A DNA stretch of 64,000 nt, taken from positions 3,412,264 through 3,476,263 of the forward strand of contig NZ_JAFN01000001.1 of NCBI RefSeq assembly GCF_000526155.1, given 5' to 3'. This DNA comes from Deferrisoma camini S3R1 (lineage in GTDB: Bacteria > Desulfobacterota > Deferrisomatia > Deferrisomatales > Deferrisomataceae). This document shows positions 1 to 8,228 of the stretch, piece by piece. Position numbers and translations under genes: made by a program. Within the stretch, counting starts at the first letter, position 1. Every line of letters starts with the position of its first letter. The notes beneath the pieces were generated by a model. The model was not told the origin of the DNA, made no database searches, and saw only the letters and a program-made list of their open reading frames with translations.

Positions 1-1556
1 CCGGGCCGGCGCCACACCCACAGCCCCAAGGCCACGAGCCCGGTCAGTCCGGCCGCCAGCCCCAGAGGGGTTTCCAGGGCGGGCAGGCGAACCGAGAGGG
101 CCCAGGGCTCCAAGGCCGTCATGGCCGCGGCCCACCGGTCGAGAACGGTCCCGGCCACGGCCCACAGGAGCCGCGCCGCCCCGGGCAGGGGTTCGTACGC
201 GAGGATCCCTGCCAGCCCCAGGGGGAGGCACAGCCAGCCCACCAGGGGGACCGACACCAGGTTCGTGAGGATCCCGGCCAAGGGCGCCGAGCCGAAGTGG
301 AACAGGGAGATCGGCAGGGTGGCCAGGGTCGCTCCGGCCGAGGCGCAGGAGATCCGCACCACCGCCCTGCCGCCGGTCGCCGCCGCCCGGGAGAGGCCCC
401 GGCGGCGGAGCAAGCGGGTCTCCCATGCGGGCCGGCAGGGCAAGAAGCGGGCCTCCAGCCCCGGCGCCAGCCAGAACAACCCGGCCAGGGCCGCCAGGGA
501 AAGGTGCAGCGCCGGGTCCTCCAGCACCGGCGGCCAGATCACCCCCAGCGCCAGGGCCGTGGCCGCGAGCACCGACGGCACCGAGCGGGGCCGGGCCAGG
601 GCCGCGGACACCAGGGCCAGGGTGACCATGACCAGGGCCCGGACCGTGCTCACCTGCCAGCCCGAGAGGGCCGCGTAGCCGATCAGGACGGGGACGGCTG
701 CGGCGTGGGCCCAGGGGGCGGCCGGCCGGCCCACGAACCAGTGGGGTGCCCACCGCAGAAGGGCCCACCGGGCCGCGGGCACGATCAGCAGGGCCACGAT
801 GCCCAGGTGGAGCCCGGACACCGCCACCAGGTGCGACACCCCGGTCCGCCGCAGAACGCCGCGCAACCGGGGGGACAATCCGGACCGGTCGCCCAGGGTG
901 ACGGCCCGGAGCACCGACCCGCCCGGGCCGGGCGCCGCGCGCTCGATGGCGCCGGCGACCTCCCGACGCCAGCCGGGCCAGGCCGCGCCTTCCGGCCGGA
1001 ACACCACCTCGCCCGGCCAGCGGGCCCCCGCCCGGGCCGCTACCCCCTTGCGCCGCAGGTACGAGGCGTACCCCTCGGTCCCCGGGTTCCGAAACGCCAG
1101 CGGCGGACGAAGCTCCGCCCGGAACCAGCAGGCAGCCCCCCGGGAAGGGGGAGGGTCTGGACTTCCGGTCACCGAGAGCCGGATCCGGCCCCACGCGGGC
1201 CTCCAGGGCCCCGGCGGGCTCGGGGCCGCGGCTCCGAGATCCACCAACACCGACCATCCCTGCGGGGTGGGCCGGGGGTCGGCCGCCACGAGCCCGTAGA
1301 ACCGGCCTCGGGTGCCCACGGAGGGGTGAAGGGGAAGGGGACGGGTGGCTGCGGCATACCCTGCGGCGGCCAGGGCCAGCAGCCCAACGAACGCGATGAG
1401 GCGGGTGATCTTGGTCGGGGCCTGGAACCAGGCTCCCACGCCGGCCGAGAGCGCTGCGGCCGCGGCCCATCCGGGGTGATGGGGGAACCATACGCCCCCG
1501 GCCAGGGCCAGCAGGGGAACCAGGGGAAGGATGCGAGGATCCCGCGGCCGCAGCAC
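1..1556 (-). CDS. comEC: ComEC/Rec2-type DNA uptake channel, C-terminus beyond window edge
   Basis: Partial gene, about 518 codons visible, running off the left edge. The ComEC family forms the inner-membrane channel that imports single-stranded DNA in natural transformation. Translation of the minus strand from a GTG at 1556 gives an N-terminal pair of hydrophobic segments, an OB-fold-like soluble stretch, and the family hallmark VSHLVAVSGLHLGI near 840-800, followed by repeated hydrophobic helices. The start lies 25 bp after the stop of the preceding merR-like gene on the same strand, behind a purine-rich GGGGGCTGGGG tract, so it is probably co-transcribed with dnaJ and the regulator. The C-terminal metallo-beta-lactamase-like domain, if present, is outside the window. 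Family call is firm; start is moderately sure. Confidence 0.88.
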   Translation of the reverse strand, partial: MLRPRDPRILPLVPLLALAGGVWFPHHPGWAAAAALSAGVGAWFQAPTKITRLIAFVGLLALAAAGYAAATRPLPLHPSVGTRGRFYGLVAADPRPTPQGWSVLVDLGAAAPSPPGPWRPAWGRIRLSVTGSPDPPPSRGAACWFRAELRPPLAFRNPGTEGYASYLRRKGVAARAGARWPGEVVFRPEGAAWPGWRREVAGAIERAAPGPGGSVLRAVTLGDRSGLSPRLRGVLRRTGVSHLVAVSGLHLGIVALLIVPAARWALLRWAPHWFVGRPAAPWAHAAAVPVLIGYAALSGWQVSTVRALVMVTLALVSAALARPRSVPSVLAATALALGVIWPPVLEDPALHLSLAALAGLFWLAPGLEARFLPCRPAWETRLLRRRGLSRAAATGGRAVVRISCASAGATLATLPISLFHFGSAPLAGILTNLVSVPLVGWLCLPLGLAGILAYEPLPGAARLLWAVAGTVLDRWAAAMTALEPWALSVRLPALETPLGLAAGLTGLVALGLWVWRRP

Positions 1557-1580
1557 CCCAGCCCCCCGCGGTCACCCCGG

Positions 1581-1964
1581 TCAGCCCGCCGGCTTGGTGG
1601 GGGGGCGGGAGAACGCCTTGGGGACCACGGCCTTCTCCTGCTGGCGGAGGTATCGCTCCATCTCGGCGCGCAGCTCCTCCCGGACGAACCGCACCACCTC
1701 GTCCAGGTGCTCCTGGAGCTCCTCGATGGTGCGCCGCATCTCGAGGATCACCTGGATGCCCGCCAGATTGACCCCCAGGTCCCGGCGCAGGCGCCGGATT
1801 CGCTGCACGGTCTCGACGGTCTCCTCGTCGTAGAGATACCTCCGGCCCTCCCGCGCCGCGGGTTCGATCAGGCCCGCCTCCCGGTAGACCCGCAGGGTCG
1901 AGGCGCTCACGCCGGTGGCCTCCACGAGCTCCCGGAGTCGGTACAGCTTCACGGCCTTGTCCAT
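1581..1964 (-). CDS. HspR-like MerR-family heat-shock regulator
   Basis: 127 aa. The N-terminal MerR-type winged helix-turn-helix covers roughly residues 8-75. The segment LGVNLAGIQVILEMR (about 63-77) is characteristic of HspR/CbpM-type members, which regulate or partner DnaK/DnaJ chaperones. The C-terminal half is a charged predicted coiled coil. It begins 19 bp after the dnaJ stop on the same strand, the usual dnaJ-hspR arrangement. HspR proteins repress chaperone operons together with DnaK; that role is inferred from family and context. I did not find a convincing copy of the CTTGAGT-N7-ACTCAAG HAIR operator upstream of dnaJ, so its target here is unproven. Confidence 0.85.
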   Translation of the reverse strand: MDKAVKLYRLRELVEATGVSASTLRVYREAGLIEPAAREGRRYLYDEETVETVQRIRRLRRDLGVNLAGIQVILEMRRTIEELQEHLDEVVRFVREELRAEMERYLRQQEKAVVPKAFSRPPTKPAG

Positions 1965-1983
1965 GACTGGCTCCCCTCGGTGC

Positions 1984-3042
1984 TCACATCCGGCCCCGCA
2001 GGCCTTCCAGGGTCTTTTTCACGTCGGGGTCGAGCCGGCGGGGGATCTCCACCTGTACCTCGGCGTACAGATCGCCCCGGCCTGGAACGCCCTTGCCCCG
2101 CAGCCGAAACCGCTGGCCGTTCTGGGTGCCAGGGGGCACCTTCATGCGCACCGGCCCGTCCAGGGTGGGCACCTCCACGGTGCCCCCCAGGATGGCGTCG
2201 AGCACGCCCACCTTCACCCGGGTCACCAGGTCGTTCCCTTCGCGCCGGAACTGGGGGTCCGGCGCCACGTGGACCCGGATATACAGGTCGCCCGGTGGGC
2301 CTCCGTCGACGCCGGCCTCCCCTTTCCCGGCCACCCGCACGCGGGAGCCGTCGGTGACGCCGGCCGGGATGCGTACCCGGATCCGCTCGGCTTTGGGCAC
2401 GGCCCCGCGGCCGCCGCAGCGGTCGCAGGTCGGGCCGGGGGCCCGGCCCGTGCCGCGGCACGCGGGGCAGGTTTGCTGCACCGTCACCACGCCCCGGGAG
2501 GCCCGCACTTTTCCCCTGCCGCCGCACCGGGGGCAGGGCCCCCCGCCCCCGCCCGTGCCGACCCCGGTTCCGCCGCAGGCCGCACACGGCGCCTGGCGCT
2601 GGAACGAGATCTCCTTCTCGGTGCCCCGCACGGCCTCCCGGAACGCCACGGTCATGTCGTACTCGAGGTCGGCCCCCTTGCGGGGGCCGCTCGGCCGAAA
2701 CCCAGGGGCCTCGCCGAACAGGTCCGCGAACAGATCCGAGAAGTCGAACCCGCTGAAACCGCCGCCCGTGCGGAACTCCTCCCATCGGGGCCCCTGGGCC
2801 CCGCCTGAGCCCGCCCCGAACGCGGCATGGCCCACGGCGTCGTACTGGGCGCGTTTCTCGGGGTCGGAGAGCACGTCGTAGGCCTCGGAGATCTCCTTGA
2901 ATCGCTCCTCCGCTTCCTTGTTCCCCGGGTTCACGTCGGGGTGGTACTTGCGGGCCAGTTTTCGGTAGGCCTTCTTGATCTCCTCGGTCGAGGCCTTGCG
3001 GTCCACCCCGAGGATCTCGTAGTAGTCCCGTTTGGTCGCCAT
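1984..3042 (-). CDS. dnaJ: Chaperone DnaJ (Hsp40)
   Basis: 352 aa from the ATG at 3042, chosen because GAGGAGAGG lies about 9 nt upstream and the protein then begins directly with the J domain. J domain about 5-70 with HPD at 34-36, a Gly/Phe-rich linker to about 120, four CxxCxGxG-type zinc repeats at about 153-214, then the C-terminal substrate-binding domains. It acts as co-chaperone that stimulates DnaK ATPase and delivers unfolded clients. A sigma-70 type promoter (3159-3187) precedes it, and the HspR-like regulator and comEC follow on the same strand. No dnaK or grpE is in view, so this may be a second, stress-specific DnaJ. Confidence 0.95.
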   Translation of the reverse strand: MATKRDYYEILGVDRKASTEEIKKAYRKLARKYHPDVNPGNKEAEERFKEISEAYDVLSDPEKRAQYDAVGHAAFGAGSGGAQGPRWEEFRTGGGFSGFDFSDLFADLFGEAPGFRPSGPRKGADLEYDMTVAFREAVRGTEKEISFQRQAPCAACGGTGVGTGGGGGPCPRCGGRGKVRASRGVVTVQQTCPACRGTGRAPGPTCDRCGGRGAVPKAERIRVRIPAGVTDGSRVRVAGKGEAGVDGGPPGDLYIRVHVAPDPQFRREGNDLVTRVKVGVLDAILGGTVEVPTLDGPVRMKVPPGTQNGQRFRLRGKGVPGRGDLYAEVQVEIPRRLDPDVKKTLEGLRGRM

Positions 3043-3158
3043 CGGACGGAACCTCTCCTCCGCAAAGGTACGGATCCCAACGAAGGCATCGCCCGGCCCC
3101 CCACTTCTCGGGGCAATGCGTTCGAAGGGTCTCGTAGGCGCCCCCCACACGGCGCCCA

Positions 3159-3187
3159 AACCTAGGCACCGCAGGGCGGGGTGTCAA
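3159..3187 (-). promoter_or_regulatory. Sigma-70 type promoter for dnaJ
   Basis: On the minus strand, TTGACA (3187-3182) is followed after 17 bp by TAGGTT (3164-3159). It sits between the end of the thioredoxin-like gene and dnaJ, giving a leader of about 110 nt. Confidence 0.55.
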
Positions 3188-3192
3188 CCGGG

Positions 3193-3681
3193 CTACGGGG
3201 CCTCGGCCACGCCGGCGTCGCGCAGCACCTGTTCCAGCTCCTCCTCGGTCCAGAACCCCACCTGGTTGAACCGGACCCGCCCGTCGGGGCCGATGATCAC
3301 GATGACCGGCACGCACTTGACCCCGTACTTCTTGGCCAACTCGGGCTCCTTGTCGGCGTCGTGCACCCGATGGACGATGTGGGGGTGGCGCGACAACACC
3401 TGTTCGAGGGCCGGACGCAGCTGGTCGCAGGCCGGGCAGGTCTCCGACACGAACTCCCCCAGCACGGGCCTGCCGGTGGCCAGGGCCTCGGCCACCAGGG
3501 GATCCGGTTCTGCCGGGGCCGCGGCGGCCGACGGGCCGGCGAGGACCATCCCGGCCAGCAGGATCAGGGCGGCGGCGAGAAACACCCGGCTGGCGGCAGG
3601 CTTCCGGGGCGCTGCGCCTGCCGGAGGGCGGGGCCTGAAGGAGGAGGACCCGTGGGCCTGGGGGTGTGAGAAATCGTTCAC
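3193..3681 (-). CDS. Membrane-anchored or secreted thioredoxin-like protein
   Basis: 162 aa from a GTG at 3681, preferred over the ATG at 3735 because GGAGG lies 8 nt upstream. A hydrophobic segment at about 33-49 is a signal peptide or anchor, so the thioredoxin domain (about 60-160) faces the periplasm. The active-site motif is CPAC at 82-85, followed by the cis-proline region CVPVIVI. The family reduces or exchanges disulfides of exported proteins. It is transcribed away from the amidase gene with about 110 bp between them and runs toward dnaJ with its own stop 6 bp before the dnaJ promoter. The partner protein is unknown. Confidence 0.85.
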   Translation of the reverse strand: MNDFSHPQAHGSSSFRPRPPAGAAPRKPAASRVFLAAALILLAGMVLAGPSAAAAPAEPDPLVAEALATGRPVLGEFVSETCPACDQLRPALEQVLSRHPHIVHRVHDADKEPELAKKYGVKCVPVIVIIGPDGRVRFNQVGFWTEEELEQVLRDAGVAEAP

Positions 3682-3728
3682 TTGGCGAACCTCCGGTTTC
3701 GGCTGGACTCCCGAGGGGGGCAGCCGCG

Positions 3729-3758
3729 TTGACACCCCTCGGGCCGGTGGGCTAGCAT
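3729..3758 (+). promoter_or_regulatory. Sigma-70 type promoter for the amidase operon
   Basis: TTGACA at 3729-3734, 18 bp spacer, TAGCAT at 3753-3758, about 37 bp upstream of the amidase ATG. Confidence 0.5.
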
Positions 3759-3794
3759 GCCGGCACCTTCCGCCCGGGACCCTTCCGACACGCC

Positions 3795-4517
3795 ATGGAC
3801 CGCCCCCTCGGCCTCATCCTGATCTGGCTGTCGTTCCTGCTCCTTCCGGTATCGGCCCGGACGGCGCGGTGCGAGGATAGCATCCCCGCGCCGGCCATCC
3901 AACGTACCCCGCCGCGGCTCGTGCTCGACCCCGGCCACGGCGGGTCCGATCCGGGCGCGCACGGCCGAGGCCGCGCCGAGAAGGACGCCGCCCTCGCCGT
4001 GGCCGAGGCCGTGGCGAAGAGGCTCGAGGCCCGGGGGATCGTGGTGTTCCTGACCCGGGATCGGGACCAGGCGCTGTCGGAGCCGTTGCGGGCCGCGTTC
4101 GCCAATTATCGAGAGGCCGACCTGTACCTGGCCCTCCATTTCTCCGGCGAGCCCCGGGTCCAGGCCCGGGGGTTCGAGGTGTTCGTCGCTCCGCCGCCCC
4201 CGTCGGGCCTCGAGCCGCAGCGTTGGGAGGCGGGCCAGGCCCGGGTGTGGAAGCAGAGTCGAGCCTGGGCCGAGGCCGTTCGGCGGCGGTTGGGGGAGGT
4301 GGCGTCCACCTTCGACCGGGGGGAGGGGATCCTGCCCCATCCGGCCCTGGAGGCGGTGACCTGTCCCGCGGCCCTGGTGGAGCTGGGATCCCTGGCGTGG
4401 CCCGACGAGGCCGAGTGGTGGCGTTCTCCGGCCGGCGCCGAGGCCCTGTCCCGGGCCCTGGCCGCGGCCGTGGCCGATGTGACCGGCTGGAAGTCCCCCC
4501 AGACCGACGACCGTTGA
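3795..4517 (+). CDS. N-acetylmuramoyl-L-alanine amidase (Amidase_3)
   Basis: 240 aa. Signal peptide about 1-26, then a zinc amidase fold that cleaves the bond between MurNAc and the stem peptide of peptidoglycan in the periplasm. Visible zinc/catalytic positions are H48 in LDPGHGG, E62, H115 in ALHFSG and E196 in ALVELGS. The protein is short, a lone catalytic domain without AMIN or LysM modules. Its last residues and TGA stop lie inside a 7-bp tandem array (4501-4535), so the repeat has supplied the C-terminus. rph follows 40 bp later. Family call is firm; the physiological role (cell separation, sporulation-like or other) cannot be read from sequence. Confidence 0.85.
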   Translation: MDRPLGLILIWLSFLLLPVSARTARCEDSIPAPAIQRTPPRLVLDPGHGGSDPGAHGRGRAEKDAALAVAEAVAKRLEARGIVVFLTRDRDQALSEPLRAAFANYREADLYLALHFSGEPRVQARGFEVFVAPPPPSGLEPQRWEAGQARVWKQSRAWAEAVRRRLGEVASTFDRGEGILPHPALEAVTCPAALVELGSLAWPDEAEWWRSPAGAEALSRALAAAVADVTGWKSPQTDDR

Positions 4518-4535
4518 CCGTAGACCGACGACCGA
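4501..4535 (+). repeat. 7-bp tandem array, 5 units of NGACCGN
   Basis: Five consecutive heptamers of form NGACCGN with exact 7-bp period. The array overlaps the last codons and stop of the amidase gene and ends 22 bp before the rph start codon. It is followed by AAATTTC. Same class as the arrays at 6416, 24226, 42429, 53027 and 58216. Confidence 0.85.
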
Positions 4536-4557
4536 AATTTCTGCGAAGGACGATCCG

Positions 4558-5280
4558 ATGCGCCATGACGGAAGGGCGGCCGACGAGCTGCGGCCGGTCC
4601 GGATCCAAAAGGGGGTGCTCCGATACGCCGAGGGGAGCGCCCTGATCGAGATGGGGCACACCCGGGTGCTGTGCGCGGCCAGCGTGGAGGACGGGGTGCC
4701 CGCATTCCTCAAGGGCTCGGGCCGGGGGTGGGTCACGGCCGAGTACGGCATGCTTCCCCGGGCCACCGAGACCCGAACCCCCCGGGAGGCGAGCCGGGGC
4801 CGGCAGGGGGGGCGGACCCTGGAGATCCAGCGCCTCATCGGCCGCTCGCTCCGGGCGGTGACCGACCTGGACTCCATGGGGGAGCGAACCGTGTGGGTGG
4901 ACTGCGACGTGCTCCAGGCCGACGGCGGCACCCGCACCGCCTCGATCACCGGGGCCTACGTCGCCCTGGCGGACGCGCTCCAGACCCTGGTGGAACGCAA
5001 CGTGGTGAGCCGGATCCCCCTGACCGACGCCGTGGCCGCCGTGAGCGTGGGCGTGGTGGGGGGCAGGCCTCTGCTGGACCTGGACTACCGGGAGGACTCG
5101 TCGGCCGACCTGGACATGAACGTGGTGATGACGGGCCGGGGGGAGCTGGTGGAGGTCCAGGCCACGGGCGAGGAGCGGCCGTTCCCCCGGGACCGGCTCC
5201 TGGAGCTGCTGGACCTGGCCTGGAAGGGGATCGAACGGCTGCTGGCCCTGCAGCGGGAGGCGTTGGAGGGCGGGCGGTGA
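4558..5280 (+). CDS. rph: Ribonuclease PH
   Basis: 240 aa, full length for the family. It is a phosphorolytic 3'-5' exoribonuclease that trims the 3' end of tRNA precursors, forming a hexameric ring. Recognisable signatures include the N-terminal [14 protein letters not shown], the [16 protein letters not shown] segment, and a phosphate-binding region around [12 protein letters not shown]. The stop codon overlaps the GTG of the following rdgB gene (GTGA), so the two are translationally coupled. The pair rph-rdgB is a common operon. The start is preceded by CGAAGGACGATCCG, a weak but plausible Shine-Dalgarno. Confidence 0.96.
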   Translation: MRHDGRAADELRPVRIQKGVLRYAEGSALIEMGHTRVLCAASVEDGVPAFLKGSGRGWVTAEYGMLPRATETRTPREASRGRQGGRTLEIQRLIGRSLRAVTDLDSMGERTVWVDCDVLQADGGTRTASITGAYVALADALQTLVERNVVSRIPLTDAVAAVSVGVVGGRPLLDLDYREDSSADLDMNVVMTGRGELVEVQATGEERPFPRDRLLELLDLAWKGIERLLALQREALEGGR

Positions 5281-5879
5281 ATCTGGTTGTGGCCACGGCC
5301 AACGTCGGCAAGCTCCGGGAGTTCCGGCGGATGCTCGAGCCCCTGGGGTTCGAGGTGCTGGGCCTGGCGGATCTGGCGGACCGGCCGGAGATCCGGGAGG
5401 ACGGCGACACGTTCCTGGACAACGCCCGTGCCAAGGCCTGGCCCCTCGCCCGGAGCCTGGGCGGGCCGGTGCTCGCGGACGACTCCGGCCTGGTGGTGGA
5501 CGCCCTGGGTGGGGCGCCGGGGGTGCGCTCGGCCCGCTACGCCGGACCCGACGCCACGGACTCGGACAACAACCGCAAGCTCCTGGCGGAGCTGGCGGGA
5601 GTGCCGGCCGAGCGGCGCACGGCCGCGTTCGTGTGCGCCTTGGTGCTGGCGGTCCCTGGCCTGGGCGAGGTGGCGGCCGAGGGACGGGTGGAAGGGCGCA
5701 TCCTCGATCGGCCCCGGGGCGAGGGGGGGTTCGGGTACGATCCCCTGTTCCTGGTGGGGGACCTGGAGCGGACCGCTGCGGAGCTCGATCCGGACACGAA
5801 GAACCGGGTGAGCCACCGGGGGCGGGCCCTTCGTCTGCTCCTGCCGGTGCTCCGGGACCTCGGTCGGGGAGCGTTATGA
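5277..5879 (+). CDS. rdgB: Non-canonical purine NTP pyrophosphatase (RdgB/HAM1)
   Basis: 200 aa from the GTG at 5277, which overlaps the rph stop. An upstream ATG in the same frame exists only because the frame stays open through rph. The family hydrolyses dITP, ITP and XTP to monophosphates, keeping inosine and xanthosine out of nucleic acids. Motifs: nucleotide-binding [10 protein letters not shown] at about 6-15, the catalytic acidic stretch [17 protein letters not shown], and GFGYDPLF near 150. The stop overlaps the ATG of the next gene (ATGA), making rph-rdgB-membrane protein a tightly coupled operon. Confidence 0.95.
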   Translation: MNLVVATANVGKLREFRRMLEPLGFEVLGLADLADRPEIREDGDTFLDNARAKAWPLARSLGGPVLADDSGLVVDALGGAPGVRSARYAGPDATDSDNNRKLLAELAGVPAERRTAAFVCALVLAVPGLGEVAAEGRVEGRILDRPRGEGGFGYDPLFLVGDLERTAAELDPDTKNRVSHRGRALRLLLPVLRDLGRGAL

Positions 5880-6304
5880 GCGGCACCGGGCGCCGCCCGG
5901 CGAGCTTCGCCCTGCTGTTCTACTACTTCCTCCTCCTGGTCTCCACGGCCGCGGCCAACGGCTCGCCCTATCCGTTCTTCGCCTGGGTGTTCGAAGGGAC
6001 GGCCGCGCGGATCGCGGTGGTGCTGGACTGCCTGGTCCTGATCCACATCGTCGTGGGGGTGCTCAAGGCCCAGCGCCTCACCTGGTGGATCCTCCTCGTG
6101 TACAACGCCGTGCAGCTGGCCAGCGTGGCGGTCGGGCTGTGGGCCTGGCCCATGGACGAGCTGGCCCTTGCGTTCGGGTTCGAGGACGCCACCGGCTCGC
6201 TGGTGTCGGTGCTGGCCGTGTCGGCCCTGGCCATGGCGGTGGCCACGGCCTACGCTTGGCGGCTCCGCGATGCGTTCTGGGACGAAAACCCCTACCTGTT
6301 CTGA
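5876..6304 (+). CDS. Small integral membrane protein of unknown function
   Basis: 142 aa from the ATG at 5876, which overlaps the rdgB stop. About four predicted transmembrane helices (roughly residues 10-30, 38-60, 63-85 and 103-128) fill most of the sequence, with short charged ends and a DENPYLF C-terminus. I do not recognise the family. The ATGA junction with rdgB argues for co-translation, but no functional link to nucleotide clean-up is evident. The composite repeat beginning near 6331 follows the stop. Confidence 0.7.
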   Translation: MSGTGRRPASFALLFYYFLLLVSTAAANGSPYPFFAWVFEGTAARIAVVLDCLVLIHIVVGVLKAQRLTWWILLVYNAVQLASVAVGLWAWPMDELALAFGFEDATGSLVSVLAVSALAMAVATAYAWRLRDAFWDENPYLF

Positions 6305-6330
6305 GACCGGTTCCCACCCAGCGCTCCAAC

Positions 6331-6450
6331 AGGCCCCATGCCCCCCAGGCTTCGGCGCGGTTCGAGAGCCGCCTGGCCGCCTAGCTGCCCAGCCGCCTAG
6401 CGGGCCGAAGGCCCCAGACCGACGACCGTAGACCGTAGACCGGCGACCGA
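6331..6450 (+). repeat. Composite modular repeat: 8-bp array, palindrome, 7-bp array
   Basis: Modules in order: CCCCATGCCCC boundary (about 6334-6345), CGCGGTTCGAGAGCC (6356-6370), four 8-bp units of GCCTAGCN type (6371-6402), the palindrome GGGCCGAAGGCCC (6402-6414), and five 7-bp units NGACCGN (6416-6450). It ends 19 bp before the aspartyl protease start. The same order occurs, inverted, at 42429-42540 upstream of a minus-strand gene. Confidence 0.85.
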
Positions 6451-6469
6451 AGTTACATGGAAGCCCCCG

Positions 6470-6913
6470 ATGAGATGGTTTCGTGCGGTGATGCTGCTTG
6501 CCCTCCTCCTGCCGGCCGCTGCGGGGGAGGCCGGGGTCCGGGTGCCCCTGGAGAACCACGGGGGAGCGCTGGTGGCCCAAGTCACGGTGAACCGGCGGTT
6601 CACCGGCCGTTTTCTGGTGGACACCGGGGCCACCTACTGCGTGGTGTCCAAGGAGGTCGCCCGAAAGGCCAAGATCCGGGGGCGGGTCGGCGGGAAGCGG
6701 GTGCGGCTGGTCACCGCCAATGGGGAGATCGAGGCGTCCCTGGGTGAGGCCCGGCGGGTCGACGTGGGTAGGGCGCGGGCGCGGGACGTGGCCGTTGCCG
6801 TGGTGGACGCCGATCCCGTTCCCGGGTTGGACGGCATCCTGGGACTGAGCTTCCTCGAACGGTTCCGCTACACCCTGGATCCCGAGGCCGGGCTGCTGGT
6901 CCTTGAGAAGTAG
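6470..6913 (+). CDS. Retropepsin-like aspartyl protease family protein
   Basis: 147 aa. A hydrophobic N-terminus (about 5-19) looks like a signal peptide or anchor. The domain carries the single-chain retroviral-type aspartic protease motif FLVDTGATYCVVS with the catalytic Asp at about 51, and a second conserved LDGILGLSFLE turn near 114-124. Such proteins dimerise to form the active site; bacterial targets are mostly unknown. It is preceded by the composite repeat and its 3' end overlaps the convergent acyltransferase gene by 46 bp. Several start codons are close together; I chose ATG 6470, which gives the signal-like N-terminus. Confidence 0.78.
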   Translation: MRWFRAVMLLALLLPAAAGEAGVRVPLENHGGALVAQVTVNRRFTGRFLVDTGATYCVVSKEVARKAKIRGRVGGKRVRLVTANGEIEASLGEARRVDVGRARARDVAVAVVDADPVPGLDGILGLSFLERFRYTLDPEAGLLVLEK

Positions 6914-7716
6914 TCCTCTGCCCCTTCCACCACCCGGACCCCCCATTCCTTCAGCGTGTCCCGCAGGAACGCCACGCAAGCCTCCTGGGCGGCCAAGCCC
7001 CGGCGCTCCGGCACGATCGGAGGACCGAACCGGAACCGCACCGGCCGGTCCGGCCGCACCGGCCCGAAATCCTTGAGCCGCCGGCCGTTGCCCCAGGCGT
7101 CGGTCCGAAGGGCCACCGGCACCAGCGGCACCCCGGCCCGGGCGGCCAGCTTGGCCCCGATGGAGTTGAACCGGTCGAGGCGCAGCTCGTCCGAGCGGGT
7201 GGTTTGGGGAAACACGATCACCGACATGCCCCGTCCGATCCGGTCGGTCCCTTCCCGGAGTACCTTGGTGAAGTCCTCCCGAGGGCTCCGGCGGCCCACC
7301 GCGATCGGGTCGCGGCTGCCGAGGATCGGACCGAACCACGGATAGGCGAGCAGCGACTCCTTCACCACGAAGGTCGCCGGTTTCACCGGTTGGATCACGG
7401 CCGGCAGCACGAACGTCTCCAGGGTGCTCATGTGGTTTCCCACGAACACGGCCGGCCCCTCGAACCGCCGGAGCACGTCCATGCCCTCGATGGTGAGCTT
7501 CACTCCCACCCACTCCAGGGCCCGCACGATGTCCTCGCTGGACTTGGCCCAGTGGGCCCCGTCGTAGACGCCCCGGGCCACCTCCAAGCGCGACCGTCCC
7601 ACGATCCACAGCACCCGGGCGTAGAACGGGAGCTCGGGCCACGGGCACAGGCGGGGCACCAGACCGGGGCGCCGGTCGGGCGGGGTGCGGTATTCGTCGT
7701 GGTCTGCGAACGCCAT
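6868..7716 (-). CDS. Lysophospholipid acyltransferase (PlsC-like) with altered motifs
   Basis: 282 aa. PlsC-type enzymes transfer an acyl group to lysophosphatidate or related lipids at the inner membrane. The catalytic box, normally NHxxxxD, reads NHMSTLE with Glu at residue 100, and the substrate box, normally FPEGTRS, reads FPQTTRS at 169-175. The overall fold segments around both boxes remain recognisable (GPAVFVGNHMS, MSVIVFPQTTRS, GVPLVPVAL). The changed residues suggest a divergent substrate or lower activity. The gene lies downstream of the cold-shock gene, separated by a terminator, and overlaps the convergent aspartyl protease gene by 46 bp. Confidence 0.82.
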   Translation of the reverse strand: MAFADHDEYRTPPDRRPGLVPRLCPWPELPFYARVLWIVGRSRLEVARGVYDGAHWAKSSEDIVRALEWVGVKLTIEGMDVLRRFEGPAVFVGNHMSTLETFVLPAVIQPVKPATFVVKESLLAYPWFGPILGSRDPIAVGRRSPREDFTKVLREGTDRIGRGMSVIVFPQTTRSDELRLDRFNSIGAKLAARAGVPLVPVALRTDAWGNGRRLKDFGPVRPDRPVRFRFGPPIVPERRGLAAQEACVAFLRDTLKEWGVRVVEGAEDYFSRTSSPASGSRV

Positions 7717-7726
7717 GACTCCACGT

Positions 7727-7754
7727 AAAAGGAGCGAGCCCCGGGGCTCGCTCC
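7727..7754 (-). terminator. Rho-independent terminator of the cold-shock gene
   Basis: Self-complementary GGAGCGAGCCCC/GGGGCTCGCTCC stem at 7731-7754, followed on the minus strand by TTTTA. It lies between the csp stop (7789) and the acyltransferase start (7716). Confidence 0.85.
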
Positions 7755-7788
7755 CTCGTCCTGCACGTTGTTTGCGGGCTCGGAAGGA

Positions 7789-7989
7789 TCAGACCGGACG
7801 GACGTTGGCGGCCTGGGGGCCCTTCTGGCCGTCGACCACCTCGAACTCCACCTGCTGCCCTTCCTGCAGGGTCTTGAAACCCTGCATCTGGATCGCGCTG
7901 AAGTGGACGAACACGTCCGGGCCGTCTTCCTGGGCGATGAACCCGTACCCCTTCTGGTCGTTGAACCACTTTACCGTACCGACTGCCAT
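7789..7989 (-). CDS. Cold-shock protein CspA family
   Basis: 66 aa, one cold-shock OB-fold domain. RNA-binding motifs RNP1 (KGYGFIAQ) and RNP2 (VFVHFSAI) are intact. Proteins of this family melt RNA secondary structure and can act as antiterminators. The start has a good GGAGG about 8 nt upstream. The nearest clear promoter (8229-8257) would give a leader of about 230 nt that contains a terminator-like hairpin (8138-8165), as often seen for temperature-regulated csp genes. The transcript ends at the hairpin 7731-7754. Confidence 0.95.
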   Translation of the reverse strand: MAVGTVKWFNDQKGYGFIAQEDGPDVFVHFSAIQMQGFKTLQEGQQVEFEVVDGQKGPQAANVRPV

Positions 7990-8137
7990 GTTCCTGCCTC
8001 CTTACAAGGCGTTTGGGTGCCCGGGGCACCCGTGGTGAAAACTGCGTGGGAGAAACAACGCCCGGAGGGAGGAACCGCATCCGGTACTGCTTCTGCCCAG
8101 CGCGCCCAATCGTTCGCGGCGCAAGGGGCGCCAACAG

Positions 8138-8165
8138 AAAAACGGAGGGGCCGGGGCCTCTCCGT
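8138..8165 (-). terminator. Terminator-like hairpin in csp leader / after glycosyltransferase gene
   Basis: Stem ACGGAGGGGCC (8142-8152) with GGCCTCTCCGT (8155-8165), followed on the minus strand by TTTTT (8142-8138). It can end the glycosyltransferase transcript, but it also lies about 60-85 nt inside the leader expected from the promoter at 8229-8257, so it could act as a csp attenuator. Confidence 0.7.
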
Positions 8166-8228
8166 TTCGATCCGCTCTCTGTGCGGGCCAGGACGGGCTG
8201 AGGCGGGTCCCTGACCGTTTGTGCGGTC

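Noticed and set aside
297-2357. Plus-strand open frame of 686 codons
   Set aside because: Antisense to comEC, the HspR-like gene and dnaJ, all with clear motifs.
3043-3158. HAIR (HspR) operator before dnaJ
   Set aside because: No CTTGAGT/ACTCAAG pair was found; only a sigma-70 type promoter can be supported.
4671-5879. A 402-codon frame that would fuse extra sequence to RdgB
   Set aside because: The upstream half is rph in another phase; the GTG at 5277 with the GTGA overlap gives a normal-length RdgB.
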